From CAG-390 sp003523225 (GTDB lineage Bacteria > Bacillota > Clostridia > Oscillospirales > CAG-272): 44,956 bases of DNA. The notes below the pieces were generated by a model, which was not told where the DNA came from, did no database searches, and worked only from the letters and a program-made list of their open reading frames with translations. Position numbers and translations under genes: made by a program. The DNA is taken from NCBI GenBank assembly GCA_902461815.1, contig CABPZE010000015.1, forward strand, positions 1-44,956, read 5' to 3'. Of the stretch, positions 9,001 to 16,728 are shown piece after piece (positions within the stretch are counted from its first letter, which is position 1; the number at the start of each line of letters is the position of its first letter).

Positions 9001-9259
9001 CGCAGGGACCGGTGGTGGTGCAGTCGGGACCGGCATAGTAGCAGTTCTCGGTTTCCGCAACGCCGTTTGTTACTTTAACGTGTGTGCTGGTGCCGGGGAT
9101 CAGTACATAAGTGACTTCGTCGCTTGTGTCTGCAGCACCGGCAGCAACGCCGATACAAAGTATTGCAGCCAGCAGCAGAGCTACGGGAAGCAATACCTTT
9201 CCTATGCTTTTGAGCGTATGTACGGTCTTGGCATAAGAATGATTAGAAACTGATTTCAT
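6014..9259 (-). CDS. Giant secreted CxxC-repeat protein with C-terminal dockerin
   Basis: A 1081-residue exported protein with an N-terminal hydrophobic signal segment (about 17-43). About twenty imperfect repeats follow, each with a CxxC(G) pair (CSKCG, CSVCG, CKVCG), often with ATCTExGxxxYxC before it and a GH-x-(W/Y/F) step after it. Similar repeats occur in surface proteins of gut Firmicutes. The paired cysteines could bind metal or form disulfides; neither is shown. The last 55 residues are a type I dockerin with two loops, DVNGDGKFTSDD and DFNGDGKVTSDD. It is the first gene of the operon with the triple-cohesin protein, which suggests it is cargo of that scaffoldin. The ribosome binding site AGGAGG precedes the start at 9259. 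No catalytic domain was recognised. Confidence 0.85.
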   Translation of the reverse strand: MKSVSNHSYAKTVHTLKSIGKVLLPVALLLAAILCIGVAAGAADTSDEVTYVLIPGTSTHVKVTNGVAETENCYYAGPDCTTTGPCVCGRTGMQNPNPVEAHTNDKVVAPQYLKTAGKCVATSTYYMSCSKCGATLTDTFKPGDGYHSYTVEKVDAKYLVNVPVCNMPKEYYKSCACGASSEGDTNEKFATTATWPHTLAVYDGETDAELPGGLKVKDLLVKAATCSEAGVYHDYCSVCGAVLASTSTYGSAEHDYKTYHNATSHWSACQICGAVKADTAAAHVYDKDAKATCTEAVTCSVCNYVITPKLAHDLVHTAEKPATCIATGLKEYWTCQSCKTMFSDAKATKVIDAPAVIAALGHLVDETAPACNPGKCLREGCDETIKATVGHTYSADDYVGGKTSNKLLCTAACDVCGAQYDAKGHTYKTVVVTAATCTEKGKQQDVCSKCGDIINKKDIAPKGHKFDTTALCLTSATCKVCGEMVENNHVLPDSFNPDTFKCTDSVRCVRCGAELAGYYSHERVAITAKAATCTEDGTTAGYKCDCTVVINGVTYSCKYQEGGATIPKTGHKWSAWKVTTAPTCQADGVETRTCSVCKATETRKVDKTPDTHKWSEDYKMSTDKHWQYCTVEGCTAVNNLDVHAYQIYKDGKWVDSDGATCLRNGVCKVCGFTVAASGTHPDGKYTWVKNDTEHYKVCKSCGEVIDGSKAAHTLKDVAEKKATCGEDGYAAHKACECGWSNQTWTVYKATGKHNFSGWGWCDKNAKYGKVTNSDKNTKYQYNYRYCTVCHKFESHKAVSDAKQDCLTDNHCKTCGLIMKNTSGKQTGKALGHDFKTSETVVTADAHSWTCSRCYLIASEKHVSDAKAACLDGACKVCGVAMKATAKHTPSAQIESNASGHSYVCTVCDSTITAEGHRVNEALNDCTKGLYCSVCGYEIMAPQEAHAYDFANVIPAVPATCTEDGHTAYYKCKNCSVTTVQAVIKATGHKWVDVAAKPATETEDGYTAHKACSVCGEKDASYKVIPKLGGDVRDVNGDGKFTSDDAIALLYLTFGNPDIKYDFNGDGKVTSDDAVKLLYMSF

Positions 9260-9637
9260 TTCTTGTCTTTCCTCCTGAAATTCTTATATACAACGGCAAC
9301 TCCCGCCGATACGGAGTTCGGTCGCATATCTCAAACACCCCGTGGGATGCTTAGCCGACGAGACAGGCTTCCGTTTTCCGGCGCCTCTTACCCTCAAACA
9401 CCCTTGCGGATGCTTAGCCGACGAGGACAGATCACGCTTTCTCCGGCACGGCAGACCGAGCCGCTATATTCACTCCGGTGCGCCGCTTCGGCGGCATGAA
9501 TTCAAAGTGTACAGCGTTCAGATTGCCGGTTGTTTCGTATTGTAATTGAGGCGCACTATGTATTTCACGGTGCGCGGCGCACCTCTTTTACCGCAGACCG
9601 GGCAGAAATAGGTATAGGAATCCCCTACACATTCTCT
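9260..9637 (-). promoter_or_regulatory. Long structured 5' leader of the dockerin operon
   Basis: About 375 untranslated bases separate the promoter from the start codon. The leader holds GC-rich hairpins (for example the GGTGCG/CGCACC dyad near 9570-9584 and the GCCGCTTCGGCGGC dyad near 9482-9495), then two copies of a 31-base repeat that can fold as GCATCC-loop-GGGTGT stem-loops. I find no match to a riboswitch class I know, and no small ORF with a convincing ribosome binding site. Confidence 0.5.
9331..9424 (-). repeat. Tandem 31-base repeats, 63-base period, in the dockerin operon leader
   Basis: Copies lie at 9331-9361 and 9394-9424. On the minus strand both contain CGTCGGCTAAGCATCC, a variable 4-base loop (GCAA in one, CACG in the other), then GGGTGTTTGAG. 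The stem is kept while the loop differs, which suggests a conserved RNA or DNA hairpin. Confidence 0.6.
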
Positions 9638-9643
9638 TGCTAT

Positions 9644-9672
9644 ATTTTATCACCGCATAACTGATTTGTCAA
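9644..9672 (-). promoter_or_regulatory. Promoter of the CxxC-dockerin/scaffoldin operon
   Basis: TTGACA (9667-9672) and TAAAAT (9644-9649) are 17 bases apart on the minus strand. The extended -10 context GGTGA matches that of the cohesin-anchor gene promoter at 26396-26424. Confidence 0.8.
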
Positions 9673-9760
9673 CAGTTTTAGGCGATTATTTCCGAAAAAA
9701 AACGCAAATTATGTCTGTTTTACGACAGACGGGCACCGACCGGATGCCAAAGTGCGTTCA

Positions 9761-9997
9761 TCAGATGCAAAAACGCTTGATATCTGCCTCAAATGCGGCG
9801 CGCTCTGCCTCGTCGGGGATGTTTGCGCTCAGCTCTATCGGGTTCATCAGGTCAAGGCTGAATATTCCCATGATCGATTTGGCATCTACTATGTATCTGC
9901 CGGACTTGAGATCAATGTCAAAGTCGTACTTGGTTGCAATGTTTACAAATTCGCGGATATCCGATATCGTGTAAAGACGGATTTTTTCGTTTACCAT
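9761..9997 (-). CDS. HPr-like protein without the phosphorylatable histidine
   Basis: A 78-residue protein with the HPr fold pattern. The segment VDAKSIMGIFSLDL (about residues 37-50) matches the regulatory-serine helix of HPr, with the serine at residue 41. The protein contains no histidine, so the HPr His15 phosphotransfer site is missing and it cannot pass phosphate to a PTS enzyme II. A Crh-like or unrelated adaptor role is possible. The start at 9997 follows AAGGAGAG. It is monocistronic with its own promoter. Confidence 0.75.
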   Translation of the reverse strand: MVNEKIRLYTISDIREFVNIATKYDFDIDLKSGRYIVDAKSIMGIFSLDLMNPIELSANIPDEAERAAFEADIKRFCI

Positions 9998-10029
9998 GTT
10001 TTCTCTCCTTATATTTTTTCTTTGGGTTT

Positions 10030-10058
10030 ATTTTACCACAGCTTTTTACAACTGTCAA
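10030..10058 (-). promoter_or_regulatory. Promoter of the HPr-like gene
   Basis: TTGACA (10053-10058) and TAAAAT (10030-10035) are 17 bases apart on the minus strand, with TGG in front of the -10. Confidence 0.75.
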
Positions 10059-10202
10059 GTACCGAATGCAAAATATTATCAGCTAATTAATGGAAGATAA
10101 AACGGAATAAATTATCAACCGGTCACGTAAAAGGTACGCGGTGCTTTTTGAGCGCTCCCGCTTTACGGATACCGGGTGATACGCCGTGAGACTCATGCGA
10201 AA

Positions 10203-10298
10203 CCCGGCGCAGGGTAGAATATGTCTGCGCCGGGAGGGACACGGCGCGAAAGGGGCTGGTAACAACGGAATAAAAAAGACGGATCCCACCGGGGTGGG
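10203..10298. repeat. GC-rich inverted repeats ahead of the phage island
   Basis: A perfect 10-bp inverted repeat (10203-10212/10225-10234, arm CCCGGCGCAG) is followed by a second dyad, CCCACC/GGTGGG (10285-10298). They lie in the roughly 320-base gap between the HPr-like gene and terS. Such dyads near a small-terminase gene could be a packaging or regulatory site, but nothing in the sequence proves it. I see no attachment-site repeat and no clear promoter in this gap. Confidence 0.4.
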
Positions 10299-10320
10299 CA
10301 GCGTAACTGCCAAGGAAGCC

Positions 10321-10707
10321 ATGTCGGACGCCCCGGCGTCCGGAAATGCAGGCGCTCTTATACGCGCCTGCCGGGACGGCACGGCACTGCGGCTTGCCGC
10401 GGAATACATCGTCCTTAACCGCGAGGGCAGCGCGCTACCCAACATTGCAGGCTTCTGCCGCAGTCTCGGCGTGGGGCTTTGCGAATTTGACGGGCTGAAA
10501 AAGACCTATCCCGACATTCACAGCGCGCTGTGTGCGGTTTTTGAGGACGAAGCGCTGAACTCCGGCGTATCTCCCTCGGTGCTCACGCTCTATCTGCGCG
10601 GAAGGCTTGATTACGGCGAAAGGCACGGCGCGGAGGACGGCGGGGGCAGGGACGGCGCTCCGCTTAAGGTGGTGTTTGAGCATGATGTGCTCGTCGACGG
10701 AGGCTGA
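10321..10707 (+). CDS. Putative phage terminase small subunit
   Basis: A small protein (128 residues from 10321) immediately upstream of the large terminase and overlapping it by 26 bases. Its central part (GALIRAC...AAEYIV...SLPNIAGF-like helices) is predicted helical, and the end reads VVFEHDVLVDGG, resembling the C-terminal segment of several small terminase subunits. The identification rests mainly on gene order. The start is uncertain: 10321 has AAGGAAG just upstream, but the frame is open back to an ATG at 10186. The protein would recognise DNA for packaging. Confidence 0.55.
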   Translation: MSDAPASGNAGALIRACRDGTALRLAAEYIVLNREGSALPNIAGFCRSLGVGLCEFDGLKKTYPDIHSALCAVFEDEALNSGVSPSVLTLYLRGRLDYGERHGAEDGGGRDGAPLKVVFEHDVLVDGG

Positions 10708-12031
10708 CGGCATTCTGCGCATTTCCGGCGTGCCAAATGCGCGGCAGAAGGAGTTCTTTGCCTCACGTGCAAAATTCATTGCCTACGGCGGGGCGCGCGG
10801 CGGCGGAAAATCATGGGCGTTACGCCGCAAGCTCTGCGGACTGTGTCTGCGCTACCCCGGCATCAGGTGTCTGCTGATACGCAGGACGCTTGGTGAGCTG
10901 AGGTCAAATCATCTGCTGCCGATGCTTGCGGAATACGGCGCGCTTATACGCTACACCGAGTCGGACAAGTGTATGCACTTCCCCGGCGGATCGGCAATTT
11001 ACCTTGGCTACTGCGCCGCCGACCGCGACGTCCTTCGCTATCAGGGTCAGGAATACGACATTATCGCCATAGACGAGGCAACGCAGCTGAGCGAATATCA
11101 GTTTTCTGTTTTCAAAGCCTGTCTGCGCGGTACGGGGGATTTCCCCAGACGCATTTATCTGACCTGCAATCCCGGAGGCGTGGGACACGCCTGGGTCAGG
11201 CGGCTGTTTATCGACCGCGACTACCGCGAGGGGGAATATCCCGGAGATTACGACTTCATTCCCGCCACCGTCTACGACAACGGAGTGCTGCTGCAATCGG
11301 CTCCAGACTATGTAAGGCAGCTCGAAGGGCTTCCGCCGCGAATGCGCGACGCGTGGCTGTACGGAAGATGGGACGTGTTTGAAGGGCAGTTCTTCCCGGA
11401 ATTTGACCCCGCAAGGCACGTTGCAGGTCCACGGGCGCTTCCCCGCGTCCTGCGGCGCTTTATGGCGCTCGACTATGGCTTTGACATGCTTGCCGCGCTG
11501 ATGATCGGCGTAAGCGACGACGGAATGCTGATAGTTGAAAGGGAGATATGCCGTCCGGGGCTGACGCTTTCCGAGGCGGCGCGGTGCGCGGCGCAGCTTG
11601 CTGCCAAAGATGCGGAAGGCGAGGGCGGCAAAGCCGAATATGCGGTGGCGTCGCCAGATCTCTGGAACCGCCGTCAGGACAGCGGAATGAGCGGCTTTGA
11701 GATAATGCAGGCAATTCCGGGAATGCCGCCGATGCGCCCGGCGGACGACAGGCGCGTCCCGGGCTGGCGTGTTCTGCGCGAGTATCTGTCCGGGGGCAGA
11801 CTTATTATCAGCTCCGACTGCCCGGAGCTTATCCGCTGTCTACCGGCACTGCTGTTTGACAAAAACCGCGCCGAGGACGCTGCGGGAGAGCCGCATTCGG
11901 TCACTCACGCACCGGAGGCACTGCGCTATGCGGTGATGAGCCGCCAGCCGCCTGAGGTGCGCGACGAGCCGGAATTTGCCAACTTCCGCTTTAACCGCAG
12001 GGCAAAAACAGACGGGCGGGTATGGGACTGA
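10682..12031 (+). CDS. Phage terminase large subunit
   Basis: The DNA-packaging motor, 449 residues. The ATPase domain has Walker A YGGARGGGKS, Walker B DIIAIDEATQ and the coupling segment YLTCNPGG. The nuclease domain carries MALDYGFD, SPDLW and HAPEALRYAV, where acidic residues bind the catalytic metals. The start at 10682 is chosen from AAGGTGG nine bases upstream (10685 is an adjacent ATG). The frame is intact over full family length, so the motor is potentially functional. Confidence 0.93.
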   Translation: MMCSSTEADGILRISGVPNARQKEFFASRAKFIAYGGARGGGKSWALRRKLCGLCLRYPGIRCLLIRRTLGELRSNHLLPMLAEYGALIRYTESDKCMHFPGGSAIYLGYCAADRDVLRYQGQEYDIIAIDEATQLSEYQFSVFKACLRGTGDFPRRIYLTCNPGGVGHAWVRRLFIDRDYREGEYPGDYDFIPATVYDNGVLLQSAPDYVRQLEGLPPRMRDAWLYGRWDVFEGQFFPEFDPARHVAGPRALPRVLRRFMALDYGFDMLAALMIGVSDDGMLIVEREICRPGLTLSEAARCAAQLAAKDAEGEGGKAEYAVASPDLWNRRQDSGMSGFEIMQAIPGMPPMRPADDRRVPGWRVLREYLSGGRLIISSDCPELIRCLPALLFDKNRAEDAAGEPHSVTHAPEALRYAVMSRQPPEVRDEPEFANFRFNRRAKTDGRVWD

Positions 12032-13833
12032 GCCAAAAAGCGCCGTCCGAAATCACAAATGCAAAGAAAGGCAGAAAGATCGCTATGCTTCAGAATGCAC
12101 TGTCGTCGCGCGCCGTCATCGGCAAAAGACGCGACAGGGGCTTTTCTCCCTGCGCGGAGGGGAGCTTCATTATTGAAAATATGCGCACACTTGCCGACGG
12201 CTCGGCGGTACTGCGCGAGGGGTATTCCTACCGCTTTACCCTTCCCGCTGCGCCGCGCGCACTGCTTGAGGCAACGGGTGAGGCGGCGGGATGTGTGTAT
12301 ATGATCGCCGGGAACGGATTTTATCTTGTCGACCCGGCAAACAAAAGCTGCACCCTGCTTGCCGAAACCGGTTCATCCTCCGGAAACGCCTCGATATTCC
12401 GCTGTGGCGGGAAGATATACATACTTGACGGCGGAGAGCTGAAAAGGTATGACGGCGCGGGCGGGCTTACCGTGGAAGAAGGGTACGTGCCGCTGTACGG
12501 CAATCGGTGGAATCCGCTCAGCCGAGGCAGTGTGAACGAACCGATGAATCTGCTGACGCGGAAGATACGCATAAACTACCGCGTTCCGGAACTGAGTTAC
12601 CGGCTTGTAACCGGACTGACGCTTGCGTCGGTGGAGTCGTTTGAGCTTAACGGTAAGCTCCTGAGCGCCGACGACAACCCGAAATGGTCACTTGACGCAA
12701 GCGGACGTTTTATCACGACAACGGGACTCAACACCGAGGATTCGGTAACGATATGCGCCACCGTTGCGGCGGATACCCTTGACAGAACAGCGCTGACCTC
12801 CTGCACCGCAGCCGCCGCGTTCGGAGATTGCGGCAGCACCCGGATATGCTGTTTTGATGGGCTTGACCCGGCAAAGGTATTTGTTTCAAAGCCTGTGGAC
12901 GACGAAAGACTTGCCGCCTCGCGCCGCCATGCGGAAGCCGCCGGAGAGCTTTATTTCCCGACCGACGGAAAGATCACGGTCGGAGACGGCGGGTATACCG
13001 TAACCGCGATATCGGAATGCCGGGGTGAGATGCTTATATTCAATGAAAAAGAGACATACCGGCTTGAATGCGGCAGCTCACGTTCGCCGTCGGCGGAGCT
13101 TATTGACGGAACGTCGGGCGTGACAAAATGCGACTGCGCCGCAACGTGCAGCGGCGGGACTGTGGCAGTCTGCGGAGACGGAATATATTACAGAAAGTCC
13201 TCCGGACGCACGTCCGACAAAAGCGCCGGGCTTATTTCAGACGGTATGCCCGTACACTACCCCATAAGCGGTATATCCTCCGTGACAAGCGACAGCGCAA
13301 AGGATGAGGTGTGGTTCTGCGCCCCCGACGACCAAAGAGGGCGCGCGCTTCTGTGGAACGCAAAGACAGGCTGCTTTTACTGCTTTACGGACATATACGC
13401 CGACCGCATCTTCACTGCCGGTGAAAGTATATGCTTTATGCGCGGAAGTGATGTGTACGGATTTGACCCCGCGCTTCTGTATGACACAGAACCGGATGGC
13501 GCTTCGGGCAGCAGGGCTGAGCCAATAGAGGGCTTTATCGAATCCCCCTTCTTCGACCTCGGCTCTCCGGGCAGGCAGAAGCGCATACATCACGCAAGCC
13601 TTGATGTGCGCGGCGGAAGCGCAGTCCTGACCCTTATTGCAGACACCGGAAGGACTGCATCCGTCTGCTTTCCGGACGCGCACCGTTCAGACGCTCCGCA
13701 GCTGCGCGGCAAACCGAACGAAGCGGCGGCGCGCGTGAACACCGGCGCTTTTTACAGCATGAAATACCGCATTTCGGTGTCGGGTCCTGAACGCCCGCGC
13801 ATATGCGGAGTTTCGCTTACGGCAAGAAAATAA
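12022..13833 (+). CDS. Large beta-rich phage structural protein, possibly a head-closure or tail-nozzle propeller
   Basis: A 603-residue protein overlapping terL by 10 bases; an alternative start at 12085 (MLQNALSS) would give 582 residues. It consists of many short beta-strand blade-like segments (AGNGFYLVDP, CGGKIYILDGG, FNEKETYRLECG, CGDGIYYRK, LLWNAKTGCFY). That style fits beta-propeller head-closure or nozzle proteins of short-tailed phages (P22 gp10- or T7 gp12-like). The call is by pattern and position, not by clear homology. Its location between terL and portal is unusual. There is no signal peptide. Confidence 0.45.
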   Translation: MGLSQKAPSEITNAKKGRKIAMLQNALSSRAVIGKRRDRGFSPCAEGSFIIENMRTLADGSAVLREGYSYRFTLPAAPRALLEATGEAAGCVYMIAGNGFYLVDPANKSCTLLAETGSSSGNASIFRCGGKIYILDGGELKRYDGAGGLTVEEGYVPLYGNRWNPLSRGSVNEPMNLLTRKIRINYRVPELSYRLVTGLTLASVESFELNGKLLSADDNPKWSLDASGRFITTTGLNTEDSVTICATVAADTLDRTALTSCTAAAAFGDCGSTRICCFDGLDPAKVFVSKPVDDERLAASRRHAEAAGELYFPTDGKITVGDGGYTVTAISECRGEMLIFNEKETYRLECGSSRSPSAELIDGTSGVTKCDCAATCSGGTVAVCGDGIYYRKSSGRTSDKSAGLISDGMPVHYPISGISSVTSDSAKDEVWFCAPDDQRGRALLWNAKTGCFYCFTDIYADRIFTAGESICFMRGSDVYGFDPALLYDTEPDGASGSRAEPIEGFIESPFFDLGSPGRQKRIHHASLDVRGGSAVLTLIADTGRTASVCFPDAHRSDAPQLRGKPNEAAARVNTGAFYSMKYRISVSGPERPRICGVSLTARK

Positions 13834-13860
13834 CATATATTGAAAGGAACACAAAAGCAA

Positions 13861-15456
13861 ATGAAAACATCCGCAGAAACTGCGGCATGGCGGCAGTATG
13901 AGGCGGGGCGGAATTTCAAGCAGCGCATAGGGCTGTACGAAACGGTGCGGGTAAATGAACGCTTCTACCGCGGAGACCAGTGGCAGGGAGTCGGAAACGC
14001 CGACCTTCCCCGTCCCGTTTTCAACATTGTACGCCGTATCGCCGATTACCTCATCTGCAATGTTGCCTCAGCCGACCTTAAGATCACATACTCCGACGAA
14101 AACCTCCCCGCCGCTTCGGATGAAAAAGAGGCTGAATATATTTCGGAAGGAATAGAGGTACTAAGCAGAAGCGCCGCCTACCGCTGGGAGCATGAGCGTC
14201 TTCAGACGCTTATTTATCGCCTGCTTTCCGATGCCGCCATCTCCGGCGACGGCGCGCTTTACTGCTGGTGGGACTCTGACGCCGACAGCGGGATGGGAAA
14301 CGGCGGAGATATTGTAACGGAGGCTATTGACAATGTGAATCTGTTCGTCTCCGACCCTAACCGTGCCGACATACAAAGTCAGGAATACATAATCCTTTCC
14401 GGACGCGCCCCGGTGCGTTCGCTGCGCGATGAAGCAAGGCGCTGCGGAGTCAGCGAGCGCGAGATCGCAAGGATCCTGCCCGACGGCAAGGACGGCGCCG
14501 CCGCTCAATCGGGAGACGGTGCGCTTAACGAGCTTGAGGGAAGCGGTGATGAAAAGACCACCTATTTGATTAAATTCTGGCGTGAGGACGGATATGTCCG
14601 GTTTGAAAAATCCACCCGCGAATGTGTCATACGCCGCGTAAAGACGCCCTGCCGGCTTTACCCGGTGGCATACTTCAACTGGTATCCCACCAAAAACTGC
14701 TTTCACGGCACTTCCCCGATAACGGGTCTGATACCGAATCAGAAATACATCAATCGCGCATATGCGATGGTCATGAAGCACATGACCGACACTGCTTTCT
14801 CAAAAGTGATATATGACCGCACACGTATTCCCGAATGGACGAACGAGGTCGGGGAGGCAATAGGTGCGGCGGGAGGAGGAAACATTTCCGACGCGGTTGC
14901 CGTTGTCGGCACGGGACAGCTTGAAAACGGCTATCTCGACCTGATAAGCAACTCAATATCGGTGACAAAGGAGCTTGCAGGTGCTACCGAAACCGCGCTC
15001 GGCAACACCGCACCGAACAACGCCAGCGCAATTCTGGCTCTGCGCGAGGGAGCAACGGTGGCGCTTGAGCAGGTAAAATCCTCACTTCACCGCTGTATTG
15101 AGGATATGGCTGACATCTGGGCGGATATGAGTTGCGCCTATTACCCGGACAGGCATCTTCTGCGCACCGCGTACGGCGCGGAGGAGATAAACTGCGCGGC
15201 TTTGCGGCGCGCGCTTGTGCGCGCCCGGGTCGATGTGGCGGAATCCACCCGTTATTCCGTTTCCGGTACAAAGGAAATACTCGACCGTCTGCTTGACGGC
15301 GGACACATTACCTTCTGCGAGTATCTTGAAAGGCTTCCCGACGGAATACTTCCGGGAAGAAGCTCACTGCTTGAAGCAAGAAAAAGAAAAAATATATGTG
15401 CGGTATCCACAGGGGCTGACGCAAAGGAAGCGGCTGCCGATGCAAACAACGAATAA
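13861..15456 (+). CDS. Phage portal protein
   Basis: A 531-residue protein. The N-terminal NERFYRGDQWQ motif, followed by RPVFNIVRRIADYL, is typical of portals of short-tailed (P22-like) and related phages. The middle has the LFVSDPNRADIQ and VAYFNWYPTKNCFHG segments of the wing and stem, and ALGNTAPNNASAI of the crown-proximal helix. The portal is the dodecameric channel for DNA entry and is the terminase partner. The start is put at 13861; an in-frame TTG at 13840 precedes the likely AAAGGA ribosome binding site. No truncation is seen. Confidence 0.85.
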   Translation: MKTSAETAAWRQYEAGRNFKQRIGLYETVRVNERFYRGDQWQGVGNADLPRPVFNIVRRIADYLICNVASADLKITYSDENLPAASDEKEAEYISEGIEVLSRSAAYRWEHERLQTLIYRLLSDAAISGDGALYCWWDSDADSGMGNGGDIVTEAIDNVNLFVSDPNRADIQSQEYIILSGRAPVRSLRDEARRCGVSEREIARILPDGKDGAAAQSGDGALNELEGSGDEKTTYLIKFWREDGYVRFEKSTRECVIRRVKTPCRLYPVAYFNWYPTKNCFHGTSPITGLIPNQKYINRAYAMVMKHMTDTAFSKVIYDRTRIPEWTNEVGEAIGAAGGGNISDAVAVVGTGQLENGYLDLISNSISVTKELAGATETALGNTAPNNASAILALREGATVALEQVKSSLHRCIEDMADIWADMSCAYYPDRHLLRTAYGAEEINCAALRRALVRARVDVAESTRYSVSGTKEILDRLLDGGHITFCEYLERLPDGILPGRSSLLEARKRKNICAVSTGADAKEAAADANNE

Positions 15457-15471
15457 AGAAAGGAACCTAAA

Positions 15472-15810
15472 ATGTCCGAAAACGAAATTCAGAACACTGT
15501 CATGAGTGAAGCTACTGACGAAATGTCCTCTCAGGCGAATGTCACGGACGCAGAGGAAAGCGGCGCGCTGCTGCGCGAGCTTGGAGAGCTGCGTCAGGAG
15601 CTTGAAAGCATGAGGCGCGAGCTTGCAGAGACAAACAGCGCCCGTCAGCGCGCTGCGGAGGACCGGGCAAGTGCCGCCGAGCTGTCTGCCGGCCGTCTTC
15701 GCGGAGCCGCGGATTCGCTTTATTCACCTTCCGAGGTCCGCGCCATGAGCCGCGGGGAGGTAAGGGCAAACCTCGACCGCATACGCGAGTCAATGCGCCA
15801 CTGGAACTGA
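15472..15810 (+). CDS. Scaffold-like coiled-coil protein
   Basis: A 112-residue, highly charged, mostly helical protein with a coiled coil (about residues 27-75) rich in Glu, Arg and Ala, and a C-terminal YSPSEVRAMSRGEV helix pair. Position between portal and capsid, size and charge fit a scaffolding protein that helps capsid assembly. AAAGGA lies upstream of the start. There is no direct sequence signature. Confidence 0.6.
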   Translation: MSENEIQNTVMSEATDEMSSQANVTDAEESGALLRELGELRQELESMRRELAETNSARQRAAEDRASAAELSAGRLRGAADSLYSPSEVRAMSRGEVRANLDRIRESMRHWN

Positions 15811-15884
15811 GCGGAGGCAGAGAATGTTCTTCTGCCAACGTATCAATAATAAAATAATTTCTTACAAACGAAAGGAAAAAGAAA

Positions 15885-16715
15885 ATGGCAATCTCGAATT
15901 TTATTTCCACCGTATGGAGCGAAAGTCTCCTCACCGCGCTCGACAAAAAGTACATAGGAGTTGCAAACTGCAGTCGCGAGTACGAGGGCGACATCAAAAA
16001 CCGCGGAGACCGCGTAAAGATATGCGGCGTTGGTCCTGTCACCCTCTTCAACTACACCAAGAACACCGACTTCGCCTCCGGCGCCGAGACGCTTTCGGAC
16101 ACTGCAATAACCCTGCTTATAGATCAGGCGAAGGCATTCAACTTCCAGATAGACGACGTGGACCGCGCACAGTCCAATCCCAAGCTTATGAACGAAGCGA
16201 TGAAAACCGCCGCCGCCGCACTGGCAACCGCCGCAGACAGCTACGTGTATTCTCTTTATTTAGACGCCGGGGCTACCGTTTCCAACGACGCCGCCACTGC
16301 CTCAAACATTCTTGACACTATCATCGACGCCCGCACAAAGCTGCTCGAAAACAATGTGACCGACCCCGGCGACATCGTGGTCGAGGTATCCCCCGCCGTG
16401 GCTTCTCTCATATTCAAGGGCAAGCTCGCCTATGTCGGGGATGAAATACTCGAAAGCGGCTGCATCGGAAGCGTCGCAGGCTGCCGCGTATATGTCTCAA
16501 ACAGTATCGCATCAGCCGTTGAATCAAGCAAGACCTATTACAAGTGCATAGCGCGCTCAAGACGCGCGGTCGCCTTTGCCGAACAGCTCAGCGAGGTTGA
16601 CGCTTACCGTCCCGAAAAGCGCTTTGCGGACGCTGTCAAGGGTCTGCATCTGTACGGCGCCAAGGTCGTATACCCCTCAGAGATGGTGCTGCTCAATATC
16701 AGCATTTCCGCCTGA
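15885..16715 (+). CDS. Major capsid protein, P22 coat-like (HK97 fold)
   Basis: A 276-residue coat protein. It starts MAISNFISTVWSESLL and continues with REYEGDIKNRGDRVKI, then LLIDQAKAFNFQIDDVD, a family pattern of P22-type coat proteins and their Firmicute relatives. The last part has the VYVSNSI and KGLHLYGAKVVYPSE strands of the A domain. The ribosome binding site is AAAGGA. The frame is intact and of normal length. Confidence 0.9.
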   Translation: MAISNFISTVWSESLLTALDKKYIGVANCSREYEGDIKNRGDRVKICGVGPVTLFNYTKNTDFASGAETLSDTAITLLIDQAKAFNFQIDDVDRAQSNPKLMNEAMKTAAAALATAADSYVYSLYLDAGATVSNDAATASNILDTIIDARTKLLENNVTDPGDIVVEVSPAVASLIFKGKLAYVGDEILESGCIGSVAGCRVYVSNSIASAVESSKTYYKCIARSRRAVAFAEQLSEVDAYRPEKRFADAVKGLHLYGAKVVYPSEMVLLNISISA

Positions 16716-16728
16716 GGCGCTTTGACCT

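Noticed and set aside
9331..9424. CRISPR-like repeat array
   Set aside because: Only two imperfect copies with a stem-loop in each and no cas genes.
13840..13860. TTG start for the portal gene
   Set aside because: The codons after it include the AAAGGA ribosome binding site of the ATG at 13861.
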